The translations under genes and the position numbers were made by a program. This document shows positions 1-10,747 of a stretch of DNA of 64,000 nt, piece after piece. The stretch spans positions 7,400,012 through 7,464,011 of the forward strand of contig CM033403.1 of NCBI GenBank assembly GCA_019426215.1, given 5' to 3'. Origin of the DNA: Buddleja alternifolia. Its lineage: Eukaryota > Streptophyta > Magnoliopsida > Lamiales > Scrophulariaceae. Position 1 is the first letter of the stretch; the number at the start of each line of letters is the position of its first letter. A model generated the notes under the pieces. It saw only the letters and a list, made by a program, of their open reading frames with translations, did no database searches and was not told the origin of the DNA.

Positions 1-2
1 GT

Positions 3-1067
3 TTTGCTTTTTTTCTTACCTCCTTAGGCTTTGTTAGTAGTAAAGCGGACACCTCTCTTTTCGTCTTTCGTCGTGATACCTCCATTGCCTATCTTCTTCT
101 TTATGTGGATGACATAATTCTTACTGCATCGTCTCCCTCTTTCCTTTCTCATATCACTCGGCTTCTCTCGTCGGAATTTGCTATGACCGATCTCGGTTCT
201 TTGCATTATTTTTTAGGCATTAATGTATCTCGTTCCTCTTCTAGTCTCATTCTCTCTCAATCTAAGTTTGCTATGGATATATTAGAACGCGCCAACATGG
301 CTTCCTGTAACCCGAGCAAAATTCCGGTCGACACTCGTGCGAAATTATCTCTTTCGGGTCCTCCTGTTTTTGATCCTACTCATTATCGCAGTCTCGCTGG
401 GGCTTTGCAATATCTCACCATCACTCGCCCTGATCTCGCTTATGCTGTTCACCAAATCTGTCTCTTCATGCATGATCCTCGTGAGCCACTTATGCACGCC
501 TTGAAGCATATTCTTCGCTATGTTCGTGGTACTCTTGCTCACGGTCTACACTTTCGCCCTTCATCCTCTTCTCAACTAGTCGCCTACTCAGATGCTGATT
601 GGGCGGGGTGCCCGGATACTCGTCGTTCTACCTCGGGTTATTGTGTTTTCCTAGGTGATAATCTTATTTCTTGGTCATCAAAACGCCAACATGTTGTTTC
701 TAAATCCAGTGCAGAAGCCGAATACAGAGGTGTTGCTAATGTCGTCGCCGAATCTTCTTGGCTTCGCAATTTACTTCTTGAATTACACTGTCCTCTTACT
801 TCTTCCACTATTGTTTATTGTGATAACATTAGCTCCATTTACCTTTCTCCTAACCCCGTCCCGCACCAACGTACCAAACATATTGAAATAGATATTCATT
901 TTGTAAGAGAAAAAGTTGCACTTGGTGAAGTTCGTGTGTTGCATGTGCCCTCGGCTCATCAGTTCGCTGACATCTTCACAAAAGGATTATCTTCACCTTT
1001 ATTTATTGATTTCAGAACCAGTCTTAATGTTCGAGAACCTCTCGTTTCGACTACGGGGGAGTGTTAA
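3..1067 (+). CDS. Copia pol, C-terminal reverse transcriptase and RNase H (partial)
   Basis: This is the 3' end of a Copia polyprotein, which copies element RNA into DNA in cytoplasmic virus-like particles. The frame is open from base 3 to the stop at 1065-1067. The catalytic motif YVDD lies at 102-113, followed by the usual connection segment (ITRPDLAYAV near 420). RNase H follows, with SDADWAGCPDTRRSTSGY near 590-640, the SSAEAEYR motif near 710, and ADIFTKGL close to the end. The true start lies upstream outside the window. No stop or frameshift is seen, unlike the other Copia pol genes in this window. Family assignment is secure; activity cannot be judged from a fragment. Confidence 0.93.
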   Translation, partial: FAFFLTSLGFVSSKADTSLFVFRRDTSIAYLLLYVDDIILTASSPSFLSHITRLLSSEFAMTDLGSLHYFLGINVSRSSSSLILSQSKFAMDILERANMASCNPSKIPVDTRAKLSLSGPPVFDPTHYRSLAGALQYLTITRPDLAYAVHQICLFMHDPREPLMHALKHILRYVRGTLAHGLHFRPSSSSQLVAYSDADWAGCPDTRRSTSGYCVFLGDNLISWSSKRQHVVSKSSAEAEYRGVANVVAESSWLRNLLLELHCPLTSSTIVYCDNISSIYLSPNPVPHQRTKHIEIDIHFVREKVALGEVRVLHVPSAHQFADIFTKGLSSPLFIDFRTSLNVREPLVSTTGEC

Positions 1068-1225
1068 ATATTAGTTTCCATATTTTGTATATCTCTTTAC
1101 TTGTATATAGATTAGGTTTCTTTCCTTGTTTATATTTTTAGGGTATCTTGTTTACCAAGTCTTGTAACATCTATATAAACATTCCATCATCAATAATATT
1201 ATTTACGGGGTTTGGAATTCTAACA
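1062..1225 (+). repeat. 3' LTR of Copia-1
   Basis: It starts TGTTAAATATTAG directly after the polypurine tract at 1054-1061 and ends TTCTAACA. At 164 bp it is short for a Copia LTR. A TATA-like CTATATAAAC sits at 1171-1180. The partner LTR is outside the window, so the ends rest on the TG/CA and polypurine context only. Confidence 0.75.
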
Positions 1226-1959
1226 ATTAACATATATGATGTTGTTCTATTCTTTTAAATGAAAATTTATTAATTTCTAACAACATGCTCAATTTACTAA
1301 TTTACTGAATGAATTAACCTGTAGTGGCTCAACTAAGTGATAAATTGATATTATAATACTTTTCCAAAGTCACTTAGTGATTATGCTAGCTGATTGATTA
1401 CTGGATTGTACAATAATTTATCAAATAGAAATTATGAAACCACATATTGCCAAGGATTATAATACAATAACACTAAGAGATTTAATTAACTAAATGTTCC
1501 CCTGATCCTGAACCTTCTTTGTTTTACGTTTACATATTTCCTCTCCTTTCTTTATTTCATATTTTCTTTACTAGTTTATGTTTCTTTTATCTTCGCATGT
1601 TCATGTTTGCTTCTTCTCCATTGACCAACCCATCACAAATAAAGGAAAACAGAAGCAGCAACATCCCAAACCCCGGTTAACTTCTACAAAACCGCAAGCA
1701 ATCTCAAAAATTGATTTCTAAATTTTCTGAATTTAAAGTCCGTTAACTTCTTATTTAATGTCTCCTTTCACTTCAATTATAGACAAAACTCAAAATTCAC
1801 ACAATTTCTCAATCGCAATTTAGTTAAGGATTGAAGTTAACTCAATTAAATCAACATTTAATTCTATTTGCCTGATTATAACATTAGTAGAAAGAGATAC
1901 TAATATATAATTTCCGGCTCCTCTTGATTTTTTCCTCTCTGTTCCTCAGTTCCTAATTC
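1226..1959. other. AT-rich stretch with no recognised feature
   Basis: I see no open reading frame of interest, RNA gene or terminal repeat here. It is probably old intergenic sequence or undetected repeat. Confidence 0.5.
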
Positions 1960-2427
1960 TGATGGGTTTGGTGGAGTCGGATCAAAATAGTGTCAAGGAG
2001 AGGAGTCAAAATAGAGCCAAGAAGGGTCGGAATTGACTGGGATCGCAAAAAGGAAGAAGGAGCAAGTTTCGGGGTTTCGGGCGAGCCGAACGGCGCCTAG
2101 GCGCAGCCCGACGCATGCCAAGGCGTAGCACACAGGAGCCAGTGCAGATGACACTGCGTCAGGCGCCCAGGCGAGCGTCTGACGCTGGGGGCGTATTTTC
2201 GACGCAATTTTTCTTATTTTGGCATGTCTTGAGTCCTACTTTGATTGGAATTGTTTCCTATTATGTTAGGAATTATTCCCTAGTTGTTTAGGATTGTTTT
2301 TCCTAATTTATTAAGGTTTTAGACTTCTCCACCATTATAAATATGAGAACTCACTCTTGTAAACATTGATGCACTTATTGAGAAATAAATATGTAGTCTA
2401 AGTTGGCTCGTGGATGTAGGCAAGTTA
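1960..2427 (+). repeat. Element X: left LTR copy, interrupted by Copia-2
   Basis: This begins TGATGGGTTTGGTGGAG and is repeated, as far as the repeat survives, at 11916-12043. It has a TATA-like ATTATAAATATG near 2333 and a GC-rich block at 2090-2190. Copia-2 starts immediately after 2427. The polypurine-like sequence before the right copy shows that X is a plus-strand LTR element. The true right end of this LTR is not visible. Confidence 0.6.
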
Positions 2428-4079
2428 TGTTGGGTTGACTCATTCCCTCGGGTGGTTCGTGGCAGCGAACATTAAAATTTTACAAAAGTAAACGTACAAC
2501 CAGCCGAAAACAGGAATATGGAGTTGGTTCGATCGAATTTGATAAGGAGGTAATCGAAATTATACCTTTCAAAAATTTCATTTCACCTCGTACTTTGGAT
2601 CTCAGCAACCCTATGGTGCAAATCCACACAATTTCCCTTGGGTGAGAATTGCCTGTCGTCTTTTCGTATCTCCCAGTTTAGAGTGCTCCAAGCGTCGCAC
2701 CTCTAAGATGTATCCACACCTCGTTCAAGTCACCAATCGTCTTGCCTTGCGTGCTAGACAACAAAACGATTCTAAACTTAACTTAGGCTTGATTATGTGA
2801 AGAGTAGGAATATTTTCTAAGTCGTTTAATTCAACACATGAATAGAACGACGTTTTGTCGGAAAGGGAGAAGGTGGCCGATTTTTAGGTTAGGGAGGGGG
2901 GCGGATTTTTCCAGCAATTATTAATCATCAATTTTAGTCTCCTTCATCTCTTATTTATAGGTGAAGATTACCTAGAATCCAATTAGGAAAAGAAAACTTC
3001 TTTTCTCCTAAACACTCTAGTAATCCTCATCCTATGAGGTGATAAGTCAAACAACTTATCAATGATGAAGACTTGGAGGATGGGAAAACTCTTTTCCTCC
3101 TCCATCACATAAAAAACGCCCCCTCCCTTATTTTTACTCATAAAAATCGGTCAACTCAAGTCAATTGGATTTTAGGATTTAATTTTGACTTCTCAATGTA
3201 ATTATAGGCCCAACCTATCAATTAAATACAAGTCAAATTAAATTCAACCAACTAATTTCAACATTTATTTATTTAACTTGGGCTCCACCCAATTAAATAA
3301 AATACTTGGACTCTACTAGGTCCATTAATTTAATTAATTCTACATGATTAATTAAAAGAGTAAAATTAATTGAATCCTTCAATTAATTTATATTCCATAT
3401 TAGGAAAGTACTACACTTTCCTAATTCCATTAATTTCCTCGAAATTGATTAATCACATCTATTCAAGTAGTGACTCTCTCGAGTTAGTGTGTGACCCCTT
3501 AGGCTGGTTTCTATCTAGTAGTAAGTACACCTTCCCACAGTTCTAGTGTACTTTCCTAAAATGGAATGTACTAGATTAAATCAATCCTTTGATATTAATC
3601 ATGCCTCGAATTAGTCACCAAGCTAATTCTTGGCACTTACAAATCGCGGTTGCCCACCTAGCATAGGGTCCCGAAGACCTAGATAAAACGAAAATAAAGA
3701 TACTCCTTTTGCGATCTTGATCCTCGCATAAGTAAGATCCCTCTATCTAATCTCCCGATTGAATCTAGAGTAGTGTCTAAGGTCGAAGCTCTATTAATTC
3801 AATACTATGTTTCCCACGTTATGTGAAATCGACTTCGACTATCTAAACGAGGAAGCCCAATGCCTCTTTAGATATCATACTTCGGCCAAAGATTCCTTAA
3901 GTCGATTCACTATGTAACCATAGGAGATTAACCGACTGGCTAATGTCAGAGATAGATTCCTCTTGATTCTCACGTGCCTTACTATGTACGACGTGCATGT
4001 CTGAGTTTGCCCATATTTGATCATCTAAAGTGATCATGTAACAAATCAAGAACATGTGCAGTTATGCATAAGACATCCA
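2428..4079 (-). repeat. 3' LTR of Copia-2 (left in window)
   Basis: 1652 bp with TG and CA ends. It matches 9131-10747 over its length, with scattered substitutions and an extra segment near 2530-2570. The inner boundary is a deletion junction with the reverse transcriptase gene. Confidence 0.88.
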
Positions 4080-5033
4080 AGAACAACTCCTTAGATACTT
4101 AAGGATTGTTTTCACCGAATTCCAGTGTGCCATGCCTGGATTCGCTTGATATCGATTGCACACACTCAATGCATAAGCTACATCGGGTCTTGTGCATATC
4201 ATCGCATACATAATACTACCTATCGCTAAAACATAGAGAGTTTTGGGCATTTGCACTCTTTTCTCCTCAGTCTTTGGGCACATAGACTTGGAAAGTGTGA
4301 TGCCATGTCTCATTGGCAAGAATCCCTTCTTGGACTCTTCCATCTCAAATCTTTTGAGTACGCGATCGATATATGCAGATTGGGAGAGACCTAGCATCCT
4401 ACTCGATCTATCTTTATAGTTCTTTACACCGAGTATGTAGGACGCCTCTCCCATATCTTTCATGGAGAATTTATTAGAGAGTCATACTTTAGTCAACTGC
4501 ATCATCCCTACATCATTTCCAATTAGTAGGATGTCATCGACATAAAGTATGATGAACGTGACTGTGCTCCCACTGATTTTCTTATACACACATGCCTCTT
4601 CAACGTTTTGAACGTATCCATACTATTGTATGACAGTGTCAAAATGTTTGTTCCAACTTCGAGAAGCTTGCTTAAGTCCGTAGATGGACCTTTCGAGTTT
4701 ACACACTTTGTGTTCGCACCCTTTGGATGTAAAGCCCTCTGGTTGTTGCATGTAAATCTCTTCCTTAATTTCTCCATTGAGGAATGCAGTCTTTACATCC
4801 ATCTGCCATATTTCATAATCAAAATATGCAGATATAGCAAGCATAATCCTAATGGATTTCAGCATAGCCACTGGCGAGAAGGTTTCCTCATAGTCAATCC
4901 CTTATCTTTGAGTAAATCCTTTTACCCTGAGGCGAGCCTTATAGGTTACTACCTCTCCATCGACTCCAAGCTTTTGCTTGTAGACCCACTTACAGCCAAT
5001 GGGCTTGATGCCCTTAGGTGGGTCAACCAAGGT
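4080..5033 (-). pseudogene. Copia-2 reverse transcriptase, no RNase H
   Basis: Reading leftwards from about 5033, the conserved blocks appear in order: GCKWVYKQKLGVDG, MDVKTAFLNG, KLERSIYGLKQASRSWN, YVDD (near 4525-4540) and CTRPDVAYALS. The catalytic YVDD is intact. In-frame stops occur where tryptophan or glutamine is expected, for example after SNKV at 5034. Near 4080-4100 the frame goes from KTILKYLR into the LTR, so the whole RNase H domain and polypurine tract are gone. The copy cannot make a functional enzyme. Confidence 0.9.
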
Positions 5034-6568
5034 CTATACCTTGTTGGAGTACATGGAGTCCATTTCGGATGTCATGGCCTCTAGCCATTTTCTCGAATCA
5101 ATGTCAGACATTGCACTCTTAAAACTCTTTGAATCAGAGTCTAGAGGAGGATCTTGAGTACCCTCCTCTTGCAATAGGCCTAGCCATCTTTCAGGCTCCT
5201 TTGGGATCCTTGTTGATCTCCTCAAAGGTTGAGTGTTTTCAGTGGGTGCCTCTGATGTAGCCTTATTGGTGTCGGGTGGGTTAATTTGTATCTCTTGACT
5301 TGATCCATTCTCATGGACCTCATCAAGTTCTACAGCCTCGCCTTTTCTATCTAGAAGGTGACTCCTTTCCAAGAAATTGGCGTTTCTCGAAACAATAACC
5401 TTTTGTTCCGTTGGGCTGTAAAAGTAATATCCAACAGTTTTCTTTGGATATCCTACAAAATAGCACAAAGAGGACTTGGGGTCAAATTTGTCTCCCACTA
5501 AATGCTTTACATAAGCTGGACACCCCCATATTCTCAAATGATTATATGAGGGCATCTTTCCACACCAACTTTCGTATGGGGTATTGGGCACCGTCTTGTT
5601 AGGCGATCTATTCAACAGATAGACAGTCGTTTCAAGAGCATAGCCCCACATGGACTTAGGAACTTTAGTAAAACTCATCATGGATCGAACCGTATCTAGC
5701 AATATTCGATTCCTACGCTCCACTGTGAGAGAATTCCATTCTCTCTAAGATAATCAAGAAACTCGGTAGACAAGTATTCTCCTCCTCGATCCGATCGAAG
5801 AGCCTTAATACTTCTACCAAGTTGTTTCTCTACTTCATTTGTGAACTCCTTAAACTTCTCAAAGGATTCATATTTATATCTCATAAGATATAAGTAACCA
5901 TACCATGAATAATCATCGGTAAAAGTTATGAAGTAGCTTTGGCCACCATGAGTGCTCACACTCATTGGCCCGCACATGTCCGTATGGACCAAGTCCAATG
6001 GTTTTGTGGCTCGTTCCTCTTTCCCCGAAAATGGTAACTTGGTCATTTTTCCTTTTAGACATGATTCGCAACTTGACAATTCATCTAAGTCATTGATATC
6101 TAAATGTCTTGCCAATGTTCGAACTCTTTCTTTGGAAATATGTCCAAGTCTTTCGTGCCACATTTGTGCTTTTACTTGAGTATCTTGTTTACGTTTGTTA
6201 CTTTGTTGAATATTGAGATTGGAAATTATTGGGGATAAAGTATACATTCTATCCTTCGTTTTTGATTCCATAATAAAAGACGATTCATAAAACAAAAGTA
6301 AACTTTTATTTCGAATCTCAAAACAATATCCTTCTCTAGCCAAAACCGGAATTGAGATAATATTTCTTATTATTTCAGGAACAAAATAAATGGAATGTAA
6401 AACTAATTTCCTATCTCCTAACTCTAAGTAGATCGTCCCAACGGCTTTGGCAACAACCAATGCTCCATTCCCCATCCGCAGAGTCATGTCTCCTCTACTT
6501 AGCTCCTTGGTTCTTTTCATCACCTGCAAATCATTGTAGATATGAACACCGCATCCAGTGTCAAGAAC
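5034..6568 (-). pseudogene. Copia-2 protease, GAG-pre-integrase and integrase
   Basis: The protease core VLDTGCG lies just after the gag stop, near 6565-6545. The integrase zinc-binding region follows: histidines in MWHERLGHIS near 6160, then CESCLKGK near 6060. The catalytic region HTDMCGPM...FTDDYSWYGY is near 5990-5890, and ERRNRILLD at about 5715-5690 holds the third acidic residue. A small deletion with a frame change near 5725 removes the stretch normally between SQ and ERRNR. The 229-residue C-terminal frame (5034-5723) keeps the usual YVKHLVGDKFDPKS segment. Gag and integrase share one frame, broken by a TAA at 6569-6571. Confidence 0.9.
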
Positions 6569-7396
6569 TTAAGAAGAATTGTTAACAGTAAAGTTAACTT
6601 CAACAAAGAACATACCGTGAGCCGGAGGCTCTTTGCAGTTCCTTTGCCAGTGCCCAACTTTCCCACATTTATGGCACTTATCAGACTTTGCCTTCTTTAC
6701 CTTCTTCACACCACCATTACCTTTCAGCTTCTTAGTCTTATTCTTCTTCTTGTTGCCTTTCTTGGCTTTTGAAGAGGAATTCATAAGAAGCACCGGTTTG
6801 TCCTTCTTGATGGTGCTTTCAGCAGTTATCAACATGTTCAACAATTCATTCAATGAAGCATTCAAGTTGTTCATGTTGAAATTGATGACGAATTGATCAT
6901 ATGACTTTGGGAGAGATTGAAGCACAAGGTCGACACAAAGGTCTCCATCGAGTAGCACATCCAAATCATTAATCTTATGAATTAATTGGATCATTTTAAG
7001 GACGTGCTCACTCACAGATGCCCCTTCATTCATCCTTGCTCCAAATAGTTGTTTTGATATAGCATATCGTTCTCTCCTAGTCTTAGTACCGTAAAGCTCT
7101 TCTAAGTGGTCGATGACTTCCTTTGCCATCATCATATTTTCATATTGCTTTTGCAACTCATTTGACATAGAAGTCATGATGATGCATCGAGCTTGGATGT
7201 TATCATCAGACCACAGCTTTGCGTACTCTCTATCATCATCATTGCTTTCATCGTTAATCTCCGGCTGTATAGCCGTCAGGATATAATCCTTCCTTTCATA
7301 TTGAAGAACAATTTTTAGGTTTCTAAACCAGTTCGAAAAGTTTGGTCCGTTCAGTTTGTTGGTTTCAAGAATTGTATAAAAAGGATTTTTAGCCAT
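6569..7396 (-). CDS. Copia-2 gag (capsid and nucleocapsid)
   Basis: An open frame of 275 residues starting with ATG at 7396. It has the plant Copia gag fold region (LNGPNFSNWFRNLKIVL near residue 15, LQSLPKSYDQFVINFNM near 160) and a lysine-rich linker. An intact zinc knuckle, CHKCGKVGHWQRNC, lies at about residues 240-253. Gag packages element RNA into particles. The frame ends at a TAA just before the protease motif and would otherwise run into pol. It is the best preserved gene of this element and could still make a capsid-like protein. Confidence 0.9.
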   Translation of the reverse strand: MAKNPFYTILETNKLNGPNFSNWFRNLKIVLQYERKDYILTAIQPEINDESNDDDREYAKLWSDDNIQARCIIMTSMSNELQKQYENMMMAKEVIDHLEELYGTKTRRERYAISKQLFGARMNEGASVSEHVLKMIQLIHKINDLDVLLDGDLCVDLVLQSLPKSYDQFVINFNMNNLNASLNELLNMLITAESTIKKDKPVLLMNSSSKAKKGNKKKNKTKKLKGNGGVKKVKKAKSDKCHKCGKVGHWQRNCKEPPAHGMFFVEVNFTVNNSS

Positions 7397-7576
7397 TGTC
7401 GTTTATCTACAAAAATGCATAACAGACAATTAATAAGGGATTTTTAAATAAAGTCCTTATACAATTTGGTCTTTAATTGTACAAGTCTCCCACTATTTTT
7501 CTCAAATCACACCACCCTCTTGACATGATTTGAAGAAATGTTAGTTTCTTTAGTGAGCTTGAGATCTATTCTCACT

Positions 7577-7614
7577 TCATCATATGCCCCATTTTCTGAG
7601 CTAACATATGATGA
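7577..7614 (-). promoter_or_regulatory. Leader hairpin 1 of Copia-2
   Basis: Arms TCATCATATG (7577-7586) and CATATGATGA (7605-7614) are perfectly complementary over 10 bp around the conserved 18-nt loop. Its role is unknown; RNA packaging or translation control are guesses. Confidence 0.6.
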
Positions 7615-7686
7615 TTTTGAATAGTAGCCTTACCGGACCTTCTATCTTTTTAGATAGTTCTCAAGACGGTTTTTCCTCATCTCCCA

Positions 7687-7716
7687 CATGTGCCCCATTT
7701 TCTGAGCTAACACATG
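7687..7716 (-). promoter_or_regulatory. Leader hairpin 2 of Copia-2
   Basis: Arms CATGTG (7687-7692) and CACATG (7711-7716) flank an 18-nt loop identical to that of hairpin 1. The stem sequence is different but pairing is kept. Confidence 0.55.
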
Positions 7717-7766
7717 AGAAACGATGTTAGGCTCAACCCATCAAATATCCCATGTATAACCATCAA

Positions 7767-7802
7767 TTCCATTGCCCCCATTTTCTGAGCAAAGCATTGA
7801 AA
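7767..7802 (-). promoter_or_regulatory. Leader hairpin 3 of Copia-2
   Basis: The loop CCCCATTTTCTGAGCAAA (7776-7793) lies between TTCCATTGC and GCATTGAA. Seven of nine positions pair, making this the weakest of the four. Confidence 0.4.
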
Positions 7803-7860
7803 CCAACCGATTTCCACGGGGCACCGTAGTGCTTAGTAAACACTCACAGCCTACCTCGGA

Positions 7861-7896
7861 TCCAATCCACCCCATTTTCTGAGCAAAAGGATTGAA
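7861..7896 (-). promoter_or_regulatory. Leader hairpin 4 of Copia-2
   Basis: Arms CAATCC (7863-7868) and GGATTG (7889-7894) flank the conserved loop word, with one A/A mismatch at the loop base. The stem again differs from the other copies. Confidence 0.55.
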
Positions 7897-9117
7897 CCTT
7901 TAGCAGCGTTTCACATGGTGAATACTTATGATGGAAGGCATGATAATAGAATTCCATTCTTACTATCACTTAAGCCTAATATTTTCTCTAGAGGAATTTA
8001 TAACATGCTTATAGGGGGGGGGGTCTCATCAGATTTAATTATCTTGTTTTAATTATCTATCCTATGCATGCATTACATCACACAATCATCATAGACAGAT
8101 AAATAAAACATCCACAAAGCGGTAAAATTAAGGATGAACCATCTCGAGCCCTAACCTAGTAACCCACTCGAGCCAAAGTGGGTTTGGACATTTTAGAAAG
8201 TAAAAAGCAACCTAGACTATTACAATGGTATCGCCTCAGCATACAAGTCTTCAAGTCATGGCTCCGTCTTTGATTACATAGAATACCAAAAAATACTAAT
8301 CTACTATACGGAAAAGTAAAGAGCCAAACCGGCTATTATTTACAACTCTAGAACAATTACATACATAGAAAACCAATACTACGACTAGGCTCGTGGTTCA
8401 TCCCCTTATCACATAAACATGCCAAGCAACAAACATATATGCGATAACGTAAATTTTACCCGTTCATCATTCAAACTAGATTGCAATTATCATTGAGATA
8501 AGTTCGATATTGATTTCTAAAACCTTTCTCAAAGTTTATAAATCTAAAACATCATAGGTAAGGTCTTTGGGTCACCTACCTCCAGAAAGTACGAAGTAAG
8601 GAAAACAAGTTTTTTTTTATTTAACTTTCTGTTGACCATGCCTAGGCGTGGTCTGACCCACGCTTGGGCATGGTCATATGCGCGCCTGGGCGTGGGTTAC
8701 CCCACGTCTGGGCGCCCCGTGCAGCAGCTGTTGCTGTTCACGATTTTCAAATCAGTTTTTTGCACGTTCGTGATTCTTTCGAGTTTCGATTAACGAATCT
8801 GAATTCTCCTAAAGTTTGAGTTTTATTACTTGATGATTAAACTTTCGGTTCAACCATCTCGCAACACCCCACCAAAGGTGATTTCATAAAACTAAATTAA
8901 AACTTTCGAAAACAATCATATACCCTAATTTCAGATTTTATGATTTTTAAAACCAATGACTTTTAAACATTAAAATCATAAAAATCAAACAACATCCCAA
9001 ATCAAATCAATCCTAGTCTTTTAATGAACATATTGATTATCATGCTTTCGATTTTACAATTAAAACGTAAAAACAAACATGCATAATCACATAAAAATTC
9101 GATCGAGCCAAACCATA

Positions 9118-9129
9118 GCTCTGATACCA
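9118..9129 (-). promoter_or_regulatory. Primer binding site (initiator Met tRNA), Copia-2
   Basis: The minus strand reads TGGTATCAGAGC, the complement of the 3' end of plant initiator Met tRNA, one base inside the 5' LTR. It fixes the element's orientation as minus. Confidence 0.93.
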
Positions 9130-9130
9130 C

Positions 9131-10747
9131 TGTTGAGTTGACTCATTCCCTCGGGTGGCTCGTGGTAGCGGAAATTAAAATTTTACAAAAGTAAACATAC
9201 AACCACCCGAGAACATGAATATGGAGTTGGTTCACCCGAAAATTTCGTTTCACCCCGTACTTTGGATCTCAGCAACCCTGTGGTGCAAATCCACACAATT
9301 TCCCTTGGGTGGGAAATTGTCTGTCGTCTTTTCGTATCTCCCAGTTTAGTGTGCTCCAAGCGTCGCACCTCTAAGATGTATCCACACCTCATTCAAGTCA
9401 CCAATCGTCTTGTCTTGCGTGCTAGACAACAAAACGATTCTAAGCTTAACTTAGGCTTGATTATGTGAAGGGTAGGAATATTTTCTAAGTCATTTAATTC
9501 AACACATGAATAGAACGACGTCTTGTTGAAAAGGGAGAAGGTGGCCGATTTTTAGGTTAGAGAGGGGGGCGGATTTTTCCAACAATTATTGATCATCAAT
9601 TTAAGTCTCCTTCATATCATATTTATAGGTGAAGATTACTTAGAGTTCAATTAAAAAAAGGAAACTTCTTTTCTCCTAAACTCTCTAATAATCCTCATCC
9701 TATGAGGTGATAAGTCAAACAACTTATCAATGATGAAGACTTGGAGGAGGGGAAAACTCTTTTCCTCCTCCACCACATAAAAAACGTCCCGTCCCATATT
9801 TTTCCTCATAAAAATCGGTCAACTCAAGTCCATTGAGTTTTAGGATTTAATTTTGACTTCTCAATTTAATTATAGGCCCAACCCATCAATTAAATACAAG
9901 TCAAATTAAATCCAACCAACTAATTCCAACATTTATTTATTTAACTTGGGCTCCACCCAATTAAATAAAATACTTGGACTCTACTAGGTCCATTAATTTA
10001 ATTAATTCTACAAGATTAATTAAAAGAGTAAAATTAATTGAATCCTTCAATTAATTTATATTCTATATTAGGAAAGTATACTACGCTTTCCTCATTCTCT
10101 CAATTTCCTCGAAATTGATTAATCACATCTATTCAAGCAGTGACTCTCTCGAGTTAGTGTGTGACCCCTTAGGCTCGTTTCTATCTAGTAGTAAGTACAC
10201 CTTCCCACAATGCTAGTGTACTTTCCTAAAATGGAAAGTACTAGTTTAAATCAATCATTTGATTTAATCAAGCCTCGAATTAGTCACCAAGCTAATTTTC
10301 TTCACTTACAAATCGCAGTTGCCCACCTAGCATAGGTCCTGAAGACCAAGATAAAACGTAAGTAAAGATACGCCTTTTGCGATCTTGATCCTCGCATAAG
10401 TAAGATCCCTCTATCTAATCTCCCGATTGAATCTAGAGCAGTGGCTAAGGTCGAAGCTCTATTAATGCAATACTATGTTTCCCACGTTATGTGAAATCGA
10501 CTTCGACTATCTAAACGAGAAAACCCTACACCTCTTTAGACATCATACTTCGGCTAAAGATTCCTTAAGTCGATTCACTATGTAACCATAGGAGATTAAC
10601 CGACTGGCTAATGTCAGAGATAGATTCCTCTAGATTCTCACGTGCCTTACTACGTAAGATGTGCATGTCTGAGTTTGCCCATATTTGGTCCTCTAAAGTG
10701 ATCATGTAACAAATCAAGAACATGCGCGGTTACGCATAAGACATCCA
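9131..10747 (-). repeat. 5' LTR of Copia-2 (right in window)
   Basis: 1617 bp from TGTTGAGTTGACTC to GACATCCA, adjoining the primer site. It is collinear with 2428-4079. Confidence 0.88.

Larger units (their letters stand above)
1..1225 (+). mobile_element. Copia-1: 3' end of a Ty1/Copia retrotransposon
   Basis: The window opens inside the pol gene of a plus-strand Copia element. Reverse transcriptase and RNase H are followed by a polypurine tract (CGGGGGAG) and a short LTR with TG and CA ends. The 5' part lies outside the window, so age and target duplication cannot be judged. Its reading frame is open to the window edge, which makes it the best preserved Copia pol here. Confidence 0.93.
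7397..9117 (-). other. Copia-2 untranslated leader with hairpin array and GC-rich block
   Basis: About 1.7 kb between primer site and gag has no coding capacity. It holds four copies of the 18-nt word CCCCATTTTCTGAGCWAA, each inside an inverted repeat (7577-7895). It also holds a GC-rich cluster of GGGCGT/GCCTAGGC words at 8638-8725. Confidence 0.8.
2428..10747 (-). mobile_element. Copia-2: Ty1/Copia retrotransposon, dead copy
   Basis: Direct LTRs at 2428-4079 and 9131-10747 enclose, on the minus strand, primer site, leader, gag, protease, integrase and reverse transcriptase in Copia order. RNase H and the polypurine tract are missing, because the reverse transcriptase frame runs straight into the left LTR. 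No matching 5-bp target duplication is found (AGTTA left, ATGGA right). The LTRs differ at many sites and by about 35 bp in length, so the copy is not recent. Confidence 0.93.

Noticed and set aside
4608..5084. 158-residue plus-strand frame
   Set aside because: Antisense shadow of the Copia-2 reverse transcriptase, whose minus-strand motifs are unmistakable.
7642..7657. Fifth leader hairpin CTATCT-TTTT-AGATAG
   Set aside because: It lacks the conserved loop word, and a 6-bp AT-rich stem is likely by chance.
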